From: Nymphaea colorata
Lineage: Eukaryota; Streptophyta; Magnoliopsida; Nymphaeales; Nymphaeaceae
Direction: 5' to 3'
Assembly (NCBI RefSeq): GCF_008831285.2
Contig: NC_045148.1
Coordinates: 23,254,283-23,318,282 of the forward strand
Length of the DNA: 64,000 nucleotides
Positions 25,330 through 37,568 of the stretch are shown in pieces. The translations under genes were made by a program, and so were the position numbers. The notes beneath the pieces were generated by a model. It saw nothing but the letters and a program-made list of their open reading frames with translations. It searched no databases and was not told the DNA's origin. Every line of letters starts with the position of its first letter. Position 1 is the stretch's first letter.

Positions 25330-25610
25330 ATTGTGAAAGAAAACACCTTTTATTTGAAATAAAAATGTGTATAAAACATGAAAACAAAGTCAGCCATATA
25401 AAATGTGAAAAAACGTGTTTTTTTAAAAAGCCAAAAATAAAAAAAATGCAAAAAATACACGTATAATAAGCGTTTTTTTTTTGTTTTTTCGTATTTTTAT
25501 TAATTTTTATTTTTTAATCATTTTAGAATTTATTAAATGTTTTCAAATTTTAAAAAAAAATTAGTTGAAATTTTCTCGTGATATTATACTAGAAAAATTC
25601 CTCACCGTAT
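25330..25610. other. A/T homopolymer-rich insert
   Basis: Contains AAACGTGTTTTTTTAAAAAG, TACACGTATAATAAGCGTTT and long T and A runs. Absent from copy B'. Looks like a decayed non-autonomous element but ends are not definable. Confidence 0.4.
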
Positions 25611-25914
25611 GGTTCCTTGTGGTTCCGTGGTCCCATACACATTTTTTGTAACAATGAATGGAACTTAGGCATCAGGAAAAGATCCAAGTCTGACACCTCT
25701 TCGACAGTCATCTCATCCACTTCTCACACCAGCTATATTCCACAGCAAAGTGAGACCCTTCGCCGGGCACACACCCGACCACTTGTCATACCTAAAACTA
25801 AGACGGCCACTTGCTATTTTCCATTGTATATCACTCTCAATTTTCCTCCAACCTTTGGCAACTCCTTGGAAGAACTAGGGTTCCATGTTGAGCACCCTTA
25901 TAACCCATAGATTT

Positions 25915-26200
25915 TTCCACCTAATATATTTCCGTTCCCATAAATTTAGCCCACCATTTCTTCCTATAACAGATTTGCATGCCCAAATCTGCAATCCTAG
26001 CCAAGTTGATCTCTGAGACATTATTGAGACCTATACCTCCCTCTTTGATAGGTGTGCAAACTCTCTCCCAGACCACATAATGCATCTTTTGCCTTTGATT
26101 CAAGTCACCCCACAAAAAAGATGCCATCAAGTTAACTTGATGGTCATTGTTGGTGTTCCTGCTTGCAGAGCTTTGCACTAGTTACCAATAGTAGCCATTG
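25915..26200 (-). mobile_element. LINE fragment, post-RT C-terminal region
   Basis: The minus strand reads FLWGDLNQRQKMHYVVWERV, then CTPIKEGGIGLNNVSEINLA and RIADLGMQICYRKKWWAKF. This is the conserved C-terminal part of plant L1-type LINE ORF2 (FLWG...W..VC.P...GGLG). No upstream RT is attached. Present only in A'. Confidence 0.8.
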
Positions 26201-26859
26201 TGGAGGCATTGCTAGGATCGCAGCGGCTTGGGATCCTAGCCGTGTTACTGGTCAAGTTCTGGTAGGGACTAGACCAAGAACTATACTAAAGTTTTTCATT
26301 TCTTAAATCTAAATGTCATAGAAAACCTAAGAAAGCAAACATACCTTAATTTTGAAATCACGCATATGTTGAAAGCTTAGTAGATATTAGAAATAGGCTG
26401 ATAAACAAGAAAAAATTAATATGAAGTTTGTTCCTATCCAAATGATTATAGATCATTACAAATCATTGTCCTAAATTTAATATGATAAATGCAAAACTAG
26501 GCCATATAGACCTGGAGTTCTGTCTCTAATAGGGCTTGAGTGTAGAACATGGTCCTAGCAAGGAAATCTGGATCTGAAACCAAATATTGAAATCAATATA
26601 TGAGAGATTTATATAACTCTGCTTTCAAATTGAAAGGAAAACAATCATATCATGATATTGAGATTAAGAGTTTGTGATTGAAAATTTAAGGTCAGAAATC
26701 CAATAGATCATGACCTCATATTAAAACTTTTAAAATCCAAATTTTGAGAGATAGACTCAAATATGGTGATTACATGATTTAAAGTCTGGTACTTGGGCTT
26801 GATTCTGTGGGAATTGATCCATGGTTTATAATCATTTGCTTAGAAGATCTATTCAAGTT

Positions 26860-27075
26860 CCAAGATCGAAAATGCAAGATCTAAAATCTTGGGTATGAAA
26901 TCTGAAATCCATAATCCAATATCCATAGTCTGAGATTTATGGTTCAAGACTCATATGTAAAGTCAGATTTAAAATCAAAAGTCTGAAATTCAAGATCCAA
27001 AATCTAAGATCTAAAATGCAAGATCCATAATACAATATGAAATCCATAATGTAAGATGTAAAATCCCATGTACTA
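26860..27075. repeat. Degenerate AAGATC/AAATCC short repeat, copy A'
   Basis: Phrases such as AAATCTGAAATCCATAATCC, CAAGATCCAAAATCTAAGATC and GCAAGATCCATAAT recur without a fixed period. B' holds a shorter form at 40480-40625. Confidence 0.7.
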
Positions 27076-27519
27076 TAATTGGGTTTAATATCAAGGTTTA
27101 GACCAGTTATAAGGTTGTAGATTTGAATCCAATGCCATGAATTGAGATCTGAAATCCAAATAGGCTAAGGGTAGGTTGGTTAGAAGTAGGTTTAAACGTA
27201 CATAATGGTAGGTTTGATGTAGTAAACGTGTTTGATATTATTCAAATCATGTGCTATATGATATAAACTTCATTCATTTCACATGAATGGGAGTTTAAAG
27301 AAATTTGACTAGACAAAAAGGATATGGAAATAGGTTCACAAGTAGGTGACTCTAAGACGGGTATGAGCTAGGTCTTTGTAGACTCGATGTCTACATGACC
27401 TAAGGTTTTTGAAATCATTTAAATAAGTTAACTATCTAAATATTTAAGAAAACTATGATTTTGACATGGTTCTTGTGTGAGAACCAAATTGGATTCTAGT
27501 TTTCACAAACTTGGGTTAA

Positions 27520-27637
27520 TGCCAAAGAGTATACTAATAGGCTGACGCAGTGTTCCATTAGTGCGCTAAACATATAGAAGTTGATTGCCATTATTGTGAG
27601 GGGAAAATAGAAGATAGAACCGTGCTAACTTTATATG
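27520..27637 (+). mobile_element. Ty1/copia RNase H tail, truncated
   Basis: A piece equivalent to KHIEVDGHYCKGKVQDRTML in B' is present (HIEVDCHYCEGKIEDRTVL-like) and is cut at 27637, where AGGGATGTCAACGGATCGGA begins a different repeat. Confidence 0.7.
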
Positions 27638-28030
27638 TAGGGATGTCAACGGATCGGATATACCTTTTACCATATCTGATTTTTTGGATATTCATATATT
27701 CAAACTCAGATTAGGATTTGAATCAGATGAAAAAAACTTTATACCATATGCGAATCCGACTTTAAAAACTTCATCTGAATCCAATTTGAATCTGATTTTT
27801 AAGTTATACTTGAATCCGATCTGAATCTAAATTTTAAGTTATATCTGAACCCGATTTTTAAATTATACTTGAATCCAATCCGAATCCAAATTTTAAGTTA
27901 TATCTGAATCTGATTCGAATCCAACTTTTAAGTTATATCCGAATCCAATCCGAATCTAGTCTGAATCCAACTTTTAAGTTTTATCTGAATCCATTGAATC
28001 TATCTGAATCCAATTTATGACTTTTAAGCC
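27638..28030. repeat. Degenerate TGAATCC...TTTTAAGTTATA array
   Basis: Starts with GGGATGTCAACGGATCGGAT, typical of a class of plant non-autonomous DNA elements. It continues as seven or more units like TATCTGAATCCAATCCGAA followed by (TC)TTTTAAGTTATA, with spacing of about 45-50 bases. Confidence 0.75.
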
Positions 28031-28360
28031 ATATGTAAATTTTATGTGCCTGCAACTTTTTAGTTAATTGTCTTTTAAACTTTTCAATTGCTATGGATCA
28101 TTGTTAGTTTATTTTTCTTTGCAAGTCAAAAAAATAAAGAACTGCTAGATTATTTAGGTAGCTTTTTGATGACTCATGCTTCCTATGCGGTTAGAAATTT
28201 AATTCATTTCTGCCATATAATCTGCTCACCTTTAGTAATTTGTCTTTGTCTTGTTACATTTCTCACAGTTTTCTATTAATGTTCATCTTTAAATTGTTTG
28301 AAAATGAGAAAAAAACAGACACCTACTCTGTGAAACTTCTAAAGGCATTAAAAAAATCGG
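28031..28360. other. Anonymous AT-rich DNA
   Basis: No coding family or repeat recognised. Confidence 0.5.
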
Positions 28361-28516
<156 letters not shown>

Positions 28517-28859
28517 TCAATGTAATATCCTAAATATTGAATGTAAATATGTATATCAGTTTTTTAATTTTGAAGATTTTTTTGTAGATTGTTATATATA
28601 TATTATATATTTACATATAAACACTATCATACCTTCATACTCAATTTTTTTAAAAATTATTGTACTCGTACATGCTTTTCCATATCTATAAATTATAATT
28701 GAACACATACCCATGTTACTTAAAAGAAGAGTATAGACAAAAGAAATGAAATTGGATGAAGGGCAACCTCTAATATTAAAACCATTAATGCGTACAACAT
28801 ACAAGGATAATCATACCATATCAATTTAATTAATGGCAACAACAAAGCTCTTTTTGCAG

Positions 28860-29165
28860 ATGCTGCTCAGCTTTTTATCCAAAACGAAAGACTGAAATCA
28901 CCTTCTCTGCCTTCAACTATTTGCAGAAGCTGCTCATGTCTCGTTGCCTTCTCCACTTCCCCATCACTAACGTAACCTGACCGTGGAATGAAAAGTTGTT
29001 GAGTTAGCATAGAAATAAATATGAGGAGTTATGGTTGAATGCCGGCCTATGCTTCAAATGAGCTGCACAAGGATGATACCCGTGTCTGCAGAGCTGCTTG
29101 ACATCAACTGTTCTAAGAGATCCAATTGAGAACTGAGAACGTGTCGAAGACCCTTTTCAAACAAA
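28860..29165 (-). pseudogene. Possible gene-fragment exons, family unknown
   Basis: Two minus-strand pieces look protein-like: PLFEKGLRHVLSSQLDLLEQ near 29155-29045, and GYVSDGEVEKATRHEQLLQI followed by VEGREGDFSLSFW near 28985-28865, each ending in a stop. Codon composition is less AT-rich than its surroundings. I do not recognise the family. They could be captured exons or chance; the flanking sequence has no transposon ends that I can see. Confidence 0.25.
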
Positions 29166-29169
29166 GGGA

Positions 29170-31235
29170 ATAGTTGTGTGAGTACCATGACGACATAATC
29201 TAATGTATTCAGAAAAAGTATTCAGCAATTGGATGCTTGAATGATTCTTAAGTGGGAGTAGTTACAAAACGTGATCAGAAGTTCCAATTTAAAATCAGAA
29301 GCATTAAGCGAAAAATTTCTAATTGCTCAGAAAATGGAAAATCCTACATTTGAACAACAAAAGCCAGAAACTACCGAAGAAATTCAAAGAAAAGTACAGC
29401 TGAATGAATTAGTCTTGTACTTGTCTAATTACCCACTAAAAAAAAAATCCTGTCAACTAGATGCATGATATGTTCCTCAATGGAACCAAAAGCAAGTCCA
29501 CCAATCCATCACTGAAAACAGAGACCGCAAAACAAATTCTTTAAAAAGAGAATATCACTGGCAACAACAAGATGCTGACACCAACAAATCTGCTTTGCTT
29601 TGATGAGGAAATCGAGATGGTGGGTAGCTTACCTTCTGTGGCATACTTTTCTGAGGCAAAAAACTTGGCAAAAGGAGAAAGAGAAAAAGAAAAGTATACA
29701 CATAAAACCTCACCTCATCGGCTTGCCGAGCTCGTACCCTCGTACACGGGGCTCTTGACGAAGTTCTTCTTCACACGTGCAGGTTCTTCTTCGCGCAGTT
29801 CTTTTTTTGTTTTCTTTTCTTGTTGTTGGGTGGTGTAGGGAAGTAGAAACAACAAATAAAGAGTCAATCATCTTTAATAACTTCTCTTAACAGTCAATGA
29901 AAATAATTTGTTTTTGAAGAAAAAAAAAAGAGTCAGAATCTTTATTTTCATTTTAAGTCAGGTAAAAAAATAATGGTTTTGGCATCTTAATAGTTGTACT
30001 TCCAAAACAATTGGTAATTTTACCGTATATAAAAAAAAATAAAAAATTATGTTTTGGCTTCACTTAAAATTTTAAAGAAATGAGTTTAAGAGTGTCATCT
30101 AAACATCGAACTAATTATTCAAAACTAATTAAAAACTATTTTTTCACACATCCAATTCTTTCAAAATAGCTGTTTATGATGTGTTGTACTCATCATAAAT
30201 GACATTTTGAGTTTTGCCTCATCAGTTGGGATACAGAGTTGATTGGTCAATGTTGCTAATTGAGGAAGAAGGATCATAGAAGCATGTCAATTAAGAGAAA
30301 AATATTAAAATACTTTATTTTATTTTTTTCTTTATTTTTATGAGCCAAATCAATGGTTAAGATCAGTCTTAATAGGTCAAACACCTAAAAGTCTACACCT
30401 GGCCATTCATCAATTTTCTCTTTTTTTTTTACTAATATATTTGGCTTTTGTATTTTTTTATAATAATTGTGCATGTTGAACATTAATTGTTTTATTTTTA
30501 ATTAATAATACATTTTAATTGAGTAAACTATTATTTCATGATGATCACTTATTATGATTTATTAAATCAGGTGACCCATATTATTTTTCATTAAAAAGAT
30601 ATTATTCAATAAACTTTTCTCATTTCATTGAGTTAACTGAAATAATTTGTATTACATTCATAAAAAAGAGTAATCAATGATATATTAGATTATTTATCCT
30701 CTTACCATTATTACAATTATTGTTTTTTTGCATAAAATTGTATAATTACTCCAATGATATATAAGATAGTTTATTAAATCGAAAAATTTGTTGTTTTCCT
30801 ACTAGTTAAAGGCTTTTCTTTTTAAATTGATGAATTATGTGTTATATATCAAATACCTAAGACTTTTAAATGAATTATTGATTATACAAAATAATTTACT
30901 TGATTGATTAAATAAGTAAATCGATAATTTGATAAATAAAACTTTTTTATGAGTTTATCAGTTTTTTTATATTAAACATATTTATTTGAGATTATGTATA
31001 GTGAAGATGGTTTCAACTTAAAATGAACATCATATTGCGTTTAAGATTTCTATTTATTATAAAACATATTTTTTTAAGTTGGTTTTTTAAAAAGTTATAT
31101 TTTTTGCTATCTACTTTTTTTTTCATTGCCAATATTTTTTTAAAGCTGCTATTTTTTAATATATAATATAGCCATTCTTGTAACCAATTTGACATAACGG
31201 TCCGTTAAAAAATTTATAGCTGTAAAAGTAATTTT
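29170..31235. other. Anonymous AT-rich DNA specific to A'
   Basis: No gene recognised. An open frame at 29572-29838 has simple composition and no motif. From about 30000 the sequence is strongly AT-rich. Confidence 0.5.
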
Positions 31236-31240
31236 TTTAT

Positions 31241-31728
31241 ATTTTTAAAAATTCTCATTTTATTAAATTTCTTGATTGAAGTCTTCTTTATTATTTTCAA
31301 TAAAATAAATAAATTATTTAAGATATCTTGCTTAGTTGATGCTTTAACTATAATAGTTTGCTTGATTACAAAAAAAAAAACATTTAATTAAATACAATAG
31401 TGGTTAATTAGTTGTATCTGATATAATTTTATGAGTTCAACGGTTTTTTCATATTAAATATATTTAATTGTGATTAATTTTTATATTTTTAAAAATACCA
31501 ATTTTGTTGAAATTACTTGATTGTAGTTTTATTTAATATTTTCAATTAAATAAATACATTATTTAAGATATCGTGTTTAGTTGATGCCTTAACTATAATA
31601 GTTTACTTGTTAACACAAAAATGTTTAATTAAATACAATTAATTAGTTTTATATGATATAATTTTTAAATACTTTAAATTAAATGGTGTACATTGTAACT
31701 ATATAATTATTATTATATGTAACTATAT
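31241..31728. repeat. 244-bp degenerate tandem repeat
   Basis: ATTTTTAAAA at 31241 recurs at 31485. Shared phrases follow in order: TATTTTCAAT(T/A)AAATAAAT, TTATTTAAGATATC(T/G)TG, TTAGTTGATGC(T/C)TTAACTA and TTTAATTAAATACAAT. The start of an older unit is visible near 30960 (TATTAAACATATTTATTTGA). Confidence 0.75.
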
Positions 31729-32469
31729 AAAAGCCATTAGCTCTTAATTAGATCATACGTTCATATATAATTTACATTTTTCTTAAGTTAGTGCGTTAGG
31801 AGAAGAGGTGAGCATCTTCACCAGCCAGCTAAGGCATATCAGGTGGTTGCACATTTTTGGAAGTGATATCTTTTATTCCTATAAGTTTATTGTTCTCCTA
31901 GCGAATGCATTTTGGCTGTTCTTAATTTCTTGGTTTCGAGATTTCTTCCCATGCTCATTATTGTCCTCACTTTGTATGATGTCTCTTCTTCTCCTTGGAT
32001 GTATGCTAATATGTCAAACCGTGTAACCTTATTGTCATGATTTCTCTTCTCTTTTCTTCATGATTTTGTTGATTGATATCATGATTTAATTAATAAAGAA
32101 TAACAATATATGAGTCGTAACATAGTGCAAAGGTGGTTAATTTCAGTTATTGCCCACATGGGACCCACCATGGTCAATTCATGCACCAACAGTTGACAAG
32201 GTAACTCCATAAAGCACATACGTTTGCACATGTGTGTATGCATGTAAGGGAAAGAATCACATGGGTTCATGTAAATGGGTGGCAAAATATATTTATGAGG
32301 ATGTTAAGATAGATGAAGATAAAAAACAAAAGTACAATTTTATTCATTTCTATGCATCTTATGGATTAGTAAATTTTATTCAAAGAATATGGGGTATCTA
32401 GGTAATTATCAACTGCAAAGACAATTAAGGGCAAAGGATTAAGCAGTCACAGATATAGTTGGGAATTAC

Positions 32470-32812
32470 TGTTAACAGAAATACCAAGAAGGCTCTCAAA
32501 GTGAATTACTTGGGAGATGAAAAGTCACGTCTCTTGAGTGTTGAAAGTCATGTTTGTTGGGAGATGAAAAGTCATTCCTCTTAGGAGATGAAAAGACGCG
32601 TCTCATGAGAGATGAAAAGTCATGTCTGTTGAAAGATGAAAAGTCATGTCTCTTGAGAATTGGAGACCCCTTATGTAACTCCTCCATATAAAGGAACCTC
32701 TCCACCAAAGGAACACAAGCAAGAAACGACAGAGCAGTGGACGTGGCCTATTGGCAGAACAACTTTAAAAATTCATGTCCCTTTAATTATTTTTTCATGT
32801 TGATTTCTTACA
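32470..32812 (+). repeat. Copia2 5' LTR
   Basis: 343 bases. It contains an internal 24-bp minisatellite (GAGATGAAAAGTCATGTCTC-type, about 32513-32660) and a TATA-like CATATAAAGG at 32686-32695, so transcription would begin downstream of that point. Confidence 0.92.
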
Positions 32813-32823
32813 TGGTATCAGAG
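32813..32823 (+). promoter_or_regulatory. Copia2 primer-binding site
   Basis: TGGTATCAGAG immediately follows the LTR end and is complementary to the 3' end of plant initiator tRNA-Met, the usual primer for copia minus-strand synthesis. Confidence 0.9.
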
Positions 32824-32939
32824 TCATTGGTCCTTGTTAGTGTTGCTGCTAGACCCTAAGGATTACATCTTGTGTTGTCGTTTTTCCTTTTCATGGCAAA
32901 TCAAGAAGCATCATCAAATACAGGAGTCAACTCTGATAC

Positions 32940-35900
32940 AGTATGAATTTTCTTGCTTCTCCTCTTCAGTACTCAAGCAATTTACAACATTTCCTCACCA
33001 TAAATTTAAATGCTGAAAATTATCTTATTTGGAAATCTCAATTCACTTCAATCTTGATCTCATTTGACCTTATGGGATATATTGATGGAAGCAAACCTGC
33101 TCCATCAATGTTTAGATGTGGAACAACTAAAATTAGTTCAGAATATATTGAATGGCTTAGAAATGATAAGTTACTATTGAGTTGGATTAAGTCCTCTCTA
33201 TTTGAAACAATACATACCCAAATTATTGGTTTAAAAACCTCTCTAGCGGTTTGGAGTGCTCTTAAGCAGTCATATGCTACTCAATCGATGGCTCCAATAA
33301 TGCAATTAAAATCACAGTTTATATAAACAAAGCTATTGCTCATCAACTAGCCATTGCATCCAAACCCGTTGATGAAGATGATCGTGTTCTTCAAATTCTT
33401 AGAGGATTGCCAAGTGAATATCTTGCTTTTAAAGTCAGTACGGAAACCCAAAAGGACCCTGTCTCTTTGAATGAACTTCGTGGGCTTCCTCTCATACAAG
33501 AAGCCAACTTAAAAGAGGGTGATTCTCAAACTTTTGAATCTATTATGCCTGCTGCAAATATTGTCTCAAAACAAGTTTATAATAAGCAAACCAACTATAG
33601 AGGTCATAGTAGAAACAACTACCAATCTAGAGAAGGAGTCCGAAAAAGTGAGCAATACAAAGGTGATCGTCTTATGTGCCAAATATGTGGAAAAGTTTGT
33701 CATATTGCAAAGTTTTGTTGGTCATATACTAACTTGCTTAAAGAAAAAGAGACAACATCTCCTCAAGCATAGTTTCTTCTAGCACTCTGAATCAAGACAT
33801 TGGAGATGACAATTGGTATCCTGATTCCGGTGCAGCTCATCACATCACCAATGATATCAATAACTTGTCCATTCATGCCAAATACAAAGGTGGAGTTGCA
33901 AAAAAAACAGAGATGAATCAGGTTTGAGAATTTTTAATACTGGTTCTTCAAAGACATCTCAAAATTTAGTTTTAAATGATCTCCTTCATGTGCCCAAAAT
34001 AACAAGCAACTTGTTATCTATACAACATTTTTCTAAGGATAATGGAGTCTATTTTAAGTTTCATCCTAATATGTGCTATGTTAAGCAGCAGGGAACAGGA
34101 AAAAATCTTCATCAAGGACAAAGATAGACTATTGGGCAATGGCACAAAAGACTTGGTCACCCTTCATTTTCCATTGTTAAGAAAGTTTTGAACAAGTGTG
34201 ATTTGTCTTATTATGATAATTGTTTGAATTATTTGTGTGAAGCTTGTTAAAAAACTAAGAGTAATAAACTTCGATTTAATGCTATTTCAAATAAGGTGAA
34301 ACATCCGCTTGAACTCATTTATTCTGATGTATGAAGTCCAGCTCCAATAGAGAATCTAAATGGTTTTAAGTACTATGTGATTTTTATGGATGCCTTTTCA
34401 AGGTATATTTGGATTTATTTGACAAAAAAAATCAGACGTTAGTCATGTTTTCAAAGCTTTCAAGGCACTTTCTGAAAATCTCACTGGACACAAGATAAAA
34501 TATTTTCACTCAGATTAGGGAGGAGAATTTCAAGGACTTCAATCATATCTTGTCGATAATGGGATTGAATATAGAATATCATGTCCTCATACACCTGAAC
34601 AAAATGGAGCAGCTGAAAGGAGACATAAACATATTGTTGAAACAAGTTTATCTCTAATGGCAGAAGGTAATATTCCCAAGAACTTTTGGTCACATGCTTT
34701 TTGTACTGCTGTTTATTTGATTAACTAATTGCCGACCAAGATTCTTGATTTTGCTTCTCCTTTAAACAAATTGTTCAAAGAGAAACTTGATTATGGCTTC
34801 CTCAAAATGTTTGGATGTGAATGTTTTCCTTCTTTAATAGCTTATCAGAAAAATAAATTAGATTACTGATCTGAAAGATGTGTTTTCTTGGGCTATGTTG
34901 CTTAACATAAATGATATTATTGTTTGGGTGTACGAACCGGTAAAATCTGTATTTTGAGACATGTCCAATTTAATGAGAGAAAATTTTCTTTTATTGATAC
35001 TCAAGAAACTAGAATTCAAGATCTAGAAAGTCAAAACCAAGCTATCATTTTAACCTTCCCTCATGAATATCTGTTTTCAAACGCTACAATATCATCATCT
35101 AGTACCTCCACAACATCAGGGAAACCTTTACTTCAGTCTGAAACAAATAGTGAATCTCAACCTGAAACTCTTGGAAACGAGGAGCCAACCCAATCCAATG
35201 AAAATGAACCAAATCAAGGATGATTCCATCCTATGACTACTAGATCTCAAGCGGGAACCTTCAAACCTAATCCTAAATACAATGAGTTCCATACATATTT
35301 TTCTAGCAAACACTCTATTCCAAGAGCTCTTGTCTCCACTCTTCTTGAAGACAAAGAACCCTCAAATTTAGAGGAAGCATATGAAGATGAAAATTAGAGA
35401 AAGGCCATGCAAGGAGAATACGATGCTTTTATTCGAAACAATACTTGGAAACTTGTTCTAAAGAAACTCATCACCAAGGAGTATAGTAAATGGGTGTTCA
35501 AAATCAAGCGAAAGGCAGATGGATCATTGGAAAGATACAAAGCTAGACTCATCGCCAAGGGGTATAGTAAAAAAGAAGGAATTGACTATACTGAAACCTT
35601 CAGCCCTGTTCTGAAGCCTACTACAACTCAGACAGTATTGACTATTTCTATTAGTCATAAATGAAAAATACATCAATTAGATATTTAAAATGCATTCCTA
35701 TATGGATCTATTTTAGAAGACATTTATGAGGTTCAACAACCTGGATTTCAAAATCATTCTTTCCCAAATCATGTATGCAAGCTTGAACGTGTTTTATTTG
35801 GTTTAAAATAGGCTCGGCAGAAGGATCATTGGAAAGATACAAAGCTAGACTCATCGCCAAGGGGTATAGTAAAAAACAATGAATTGACTGTACTGAAACC

Positions 35901-37190
35901 TTCAGCCCTATTCTGAAGCCTACTACAAGTCAGACAGTATTAACTATTTCTATTAGTCATAAATGGAAAATACATCAATTGGATATTTAAAATGCATTCC
36001 TATATGGATCTATTTCAGAAGATGTTTATGTGGTTTAACAACCCGGATTTCAAAATCATTCTTTCCCAAATCATGTATGCAAGCTTGAACGTGTTTTATT
36101 TGGTTTAAAATAGGCTCCTAGGGCATGGTTTGCTCATCTTAGTCTATTCCTCTAAAATCTTGGTTTTAAAGGGGCTCAAACAGATACATCTCTTTTTATT
36201 TTGAGAAAAAAAAAATACTTCTATATGTTTTGGTATACGTAGATGATATGATCATAACAGGAAGCTCACCTGAATATATTCAGAAAATTATTTGTCAATT
36301 CAAAAGTGAGTTTGTAATTAAAATCTGAGTGAGCTTCATTTCTTTTTGGGCATAGAAGCAAAAAGAATTCCCAATAAGCTAATATTGTCTCAAAGGAAAT
36401 ACATATTCAAACTTCTCAAAAGAACAAATATGCTTGGTGCTAAGGGAGTTTCAACTCCCATGGCATGCTCCCCTGCTTTATCTGCTCAAACTGGATTAAA
36501 TTTTTGTGATCCAACTCTTTATCGCAACTTTGTTGGCGCTCTTCAGTACTCTATTATGACTCGTCCAGACATCTCTTATTCTATCAACAAGGTTTATCAG
36601 CACATGCATCATCCTATTGATGCCCATTGGGATGCCGTAAAGGGAATCTTAAGATATTTGAAACACCCTATTGATTATGGTCTTCTTATTAGACATAGTT
36701 CAGTTCTTAATATTAACACTTACAGTGATGCAGATTGGGCATGATGTCTTGATGAAAGACGGTCTACAGGTGGATATGCAGTGTTTATTAGATCCAATCT
36801 AGTTTCATGGAGTGCTAAAAAGCAGCCATTTGTCTCTCGTTCTAGCACTGAGGGTGAGTTTCAATCTATTGCCAATACTACTGCTGAAATCATGTGGTTA
36901 CAATTTCTATTAAAAGAACTTTGTGTTGTTCAATCACAAATCCCATATTATGGTGTGATAACATCGGCGCAGCCTATCTTGCAGCTCATCCTGTGTACCA
37001 TAGCCGCAACAAACACATAGAGATTGATCTTCATTTTGTTCGAGAAAAAATGGCTAAAGGAGATTTGAAAATTCAATATATCTCTTTCAAAGATTAGGTT
37101 GCTGATATTCTAACTAAGCCACTTAGTAAACAACACCATTATCAAATAATTAACAAGCTCAATCTCATTGCTGGAGCATTGAGCTCGCAA
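32940..37190 (+). pseudogene. Copia2 gag-pol polyprotein, multiply broken
   Basis: Gag occupies 32943-33772: LNAENYLIWKSQFTSIL, a stop at 33324-33326 with a local deletion, DEDDRVLQILRGLPSEYLAF, and an intact CCHC knuckle CQICGKVCHIAKFC. The protease start WYPDSGAAHHIT is near 33812. Integrase is at about 34130-34990 with WHKRLGHPSF, then LCEAC (HHCC zinc site), FMDAFSRYIW and CPHTPEQNGAAERRH. RT covers about 35400-36330, with an intact VYVDDMIITGS near 36235 and a 302-bp tandem duplication upstream of it. RNase H covers about 36700-37100 with YSDADWA, stop, then [17 protein letters not shown] and [12 protein letters not shown]. Stops (for example at 35219-35223, 35395-35397, 36742-36744) and frameshifts break every domain except short stretches. 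Confidence 0.9.
35517..36117 (+). repeat. 302-bp tandem duplication inside Copia2 reverse transcriptase
   Basis: GGATCATTGG at 35521 recurs at 35823, and the segment end TTTAAAATAGGCTC recurs 302 bases later. The two units differ at a few sites (for example AAAAAAGAAGG against AAAAAACAATG). 302 is not a multiple of three, so the duplication itself shifts the frame. Confidence 0.95.
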
Positions 37191-37195
37191 GGGGA

Positions 37196-37563
37196 TGTTA
37201 ACTGAAATACAAGAAGGCTTTCAAAGTGAATTGCTTGAGAGATTAAAAGCCACGTCTCTTGAGTGATGAAAAGTTATGTTTGTTGGGAGATGAAAAGTCA
37301 TGTCTCTTGGGAGATGAAAAGACACGCCTCTTGAGAGACGAAATGTCATGTCTGTTGAAAGATGAAAAGTCATGTCTATTGAAAAATAAAAAGTTCTGTC
37401 TCTTGAGAATAAGAGACCCCTTATGTAACTCCTCTATATAAAGGAGCCTCGCCATCAAAGGAACGCAAACAAAAAATGATAGAGCAGTGGACGTAGGCCT
37501 ATTGGCTGAACCACTTTAAAAATTCATGTCCCTTTAATTATTTCTTCATTTTGATTTCTTACA
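37196..37563 (+). repeat. Copia2 3' LTR
   Basis: 368 bases, 25 longer than the 5' LTR. The excess lies in the 24-bp minisatellite block (37240-37400), i.e. one extra unit. TATA-like CTATATAAAGG occurs at about 37433-37443. Confidence 0.92.
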
Positions 37564-37568
37564 ATTAC

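Larger units (their letters stand above)
32470..37563 (+). mobile_element. Copia2: complete but dead Ty1/copia LTR retrotransposon (Ale/Retrofit-like)
   Basis: A 5.09-kb element with LTRs starting TGTTAAC and ending CTTACA, flanked by the 5-bp TSD ATTAC at 32465-32469 and 37564-37568. The PBS TGGTATCAGAG, complementary to initiator tRNA-Met, starts at 32813 directly after the LTR. The purine-rich tract GCAAGGGGA sits before the 3' LTR. Domain order is gag, protease, integrase, RT, RNase H, as in Ty1/copia. The LTRs differ by roughly 10%, so the insertion is fairly old. Lineage is inferred from the UBN2-type gag, the CQICGKVCHIAKFC knuckle and the [14 protein letters not shown] RNase H segment. 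Confidence 0.92.

Noticed and set aside
25617-25910. 97-codon frame
   Set aside because: Starts at TTG, Ser/Thr-rich without a motif, and lies in an A'-specific insert beside a LINE fragment.
32496-32708. Minus-strand frame with repeated KRHDFSS-like peptides
   Set aside because: It is the 24-bp minisatellite of the Copia2 LTR read on the opposite strand; the same holds at 37243-37458.
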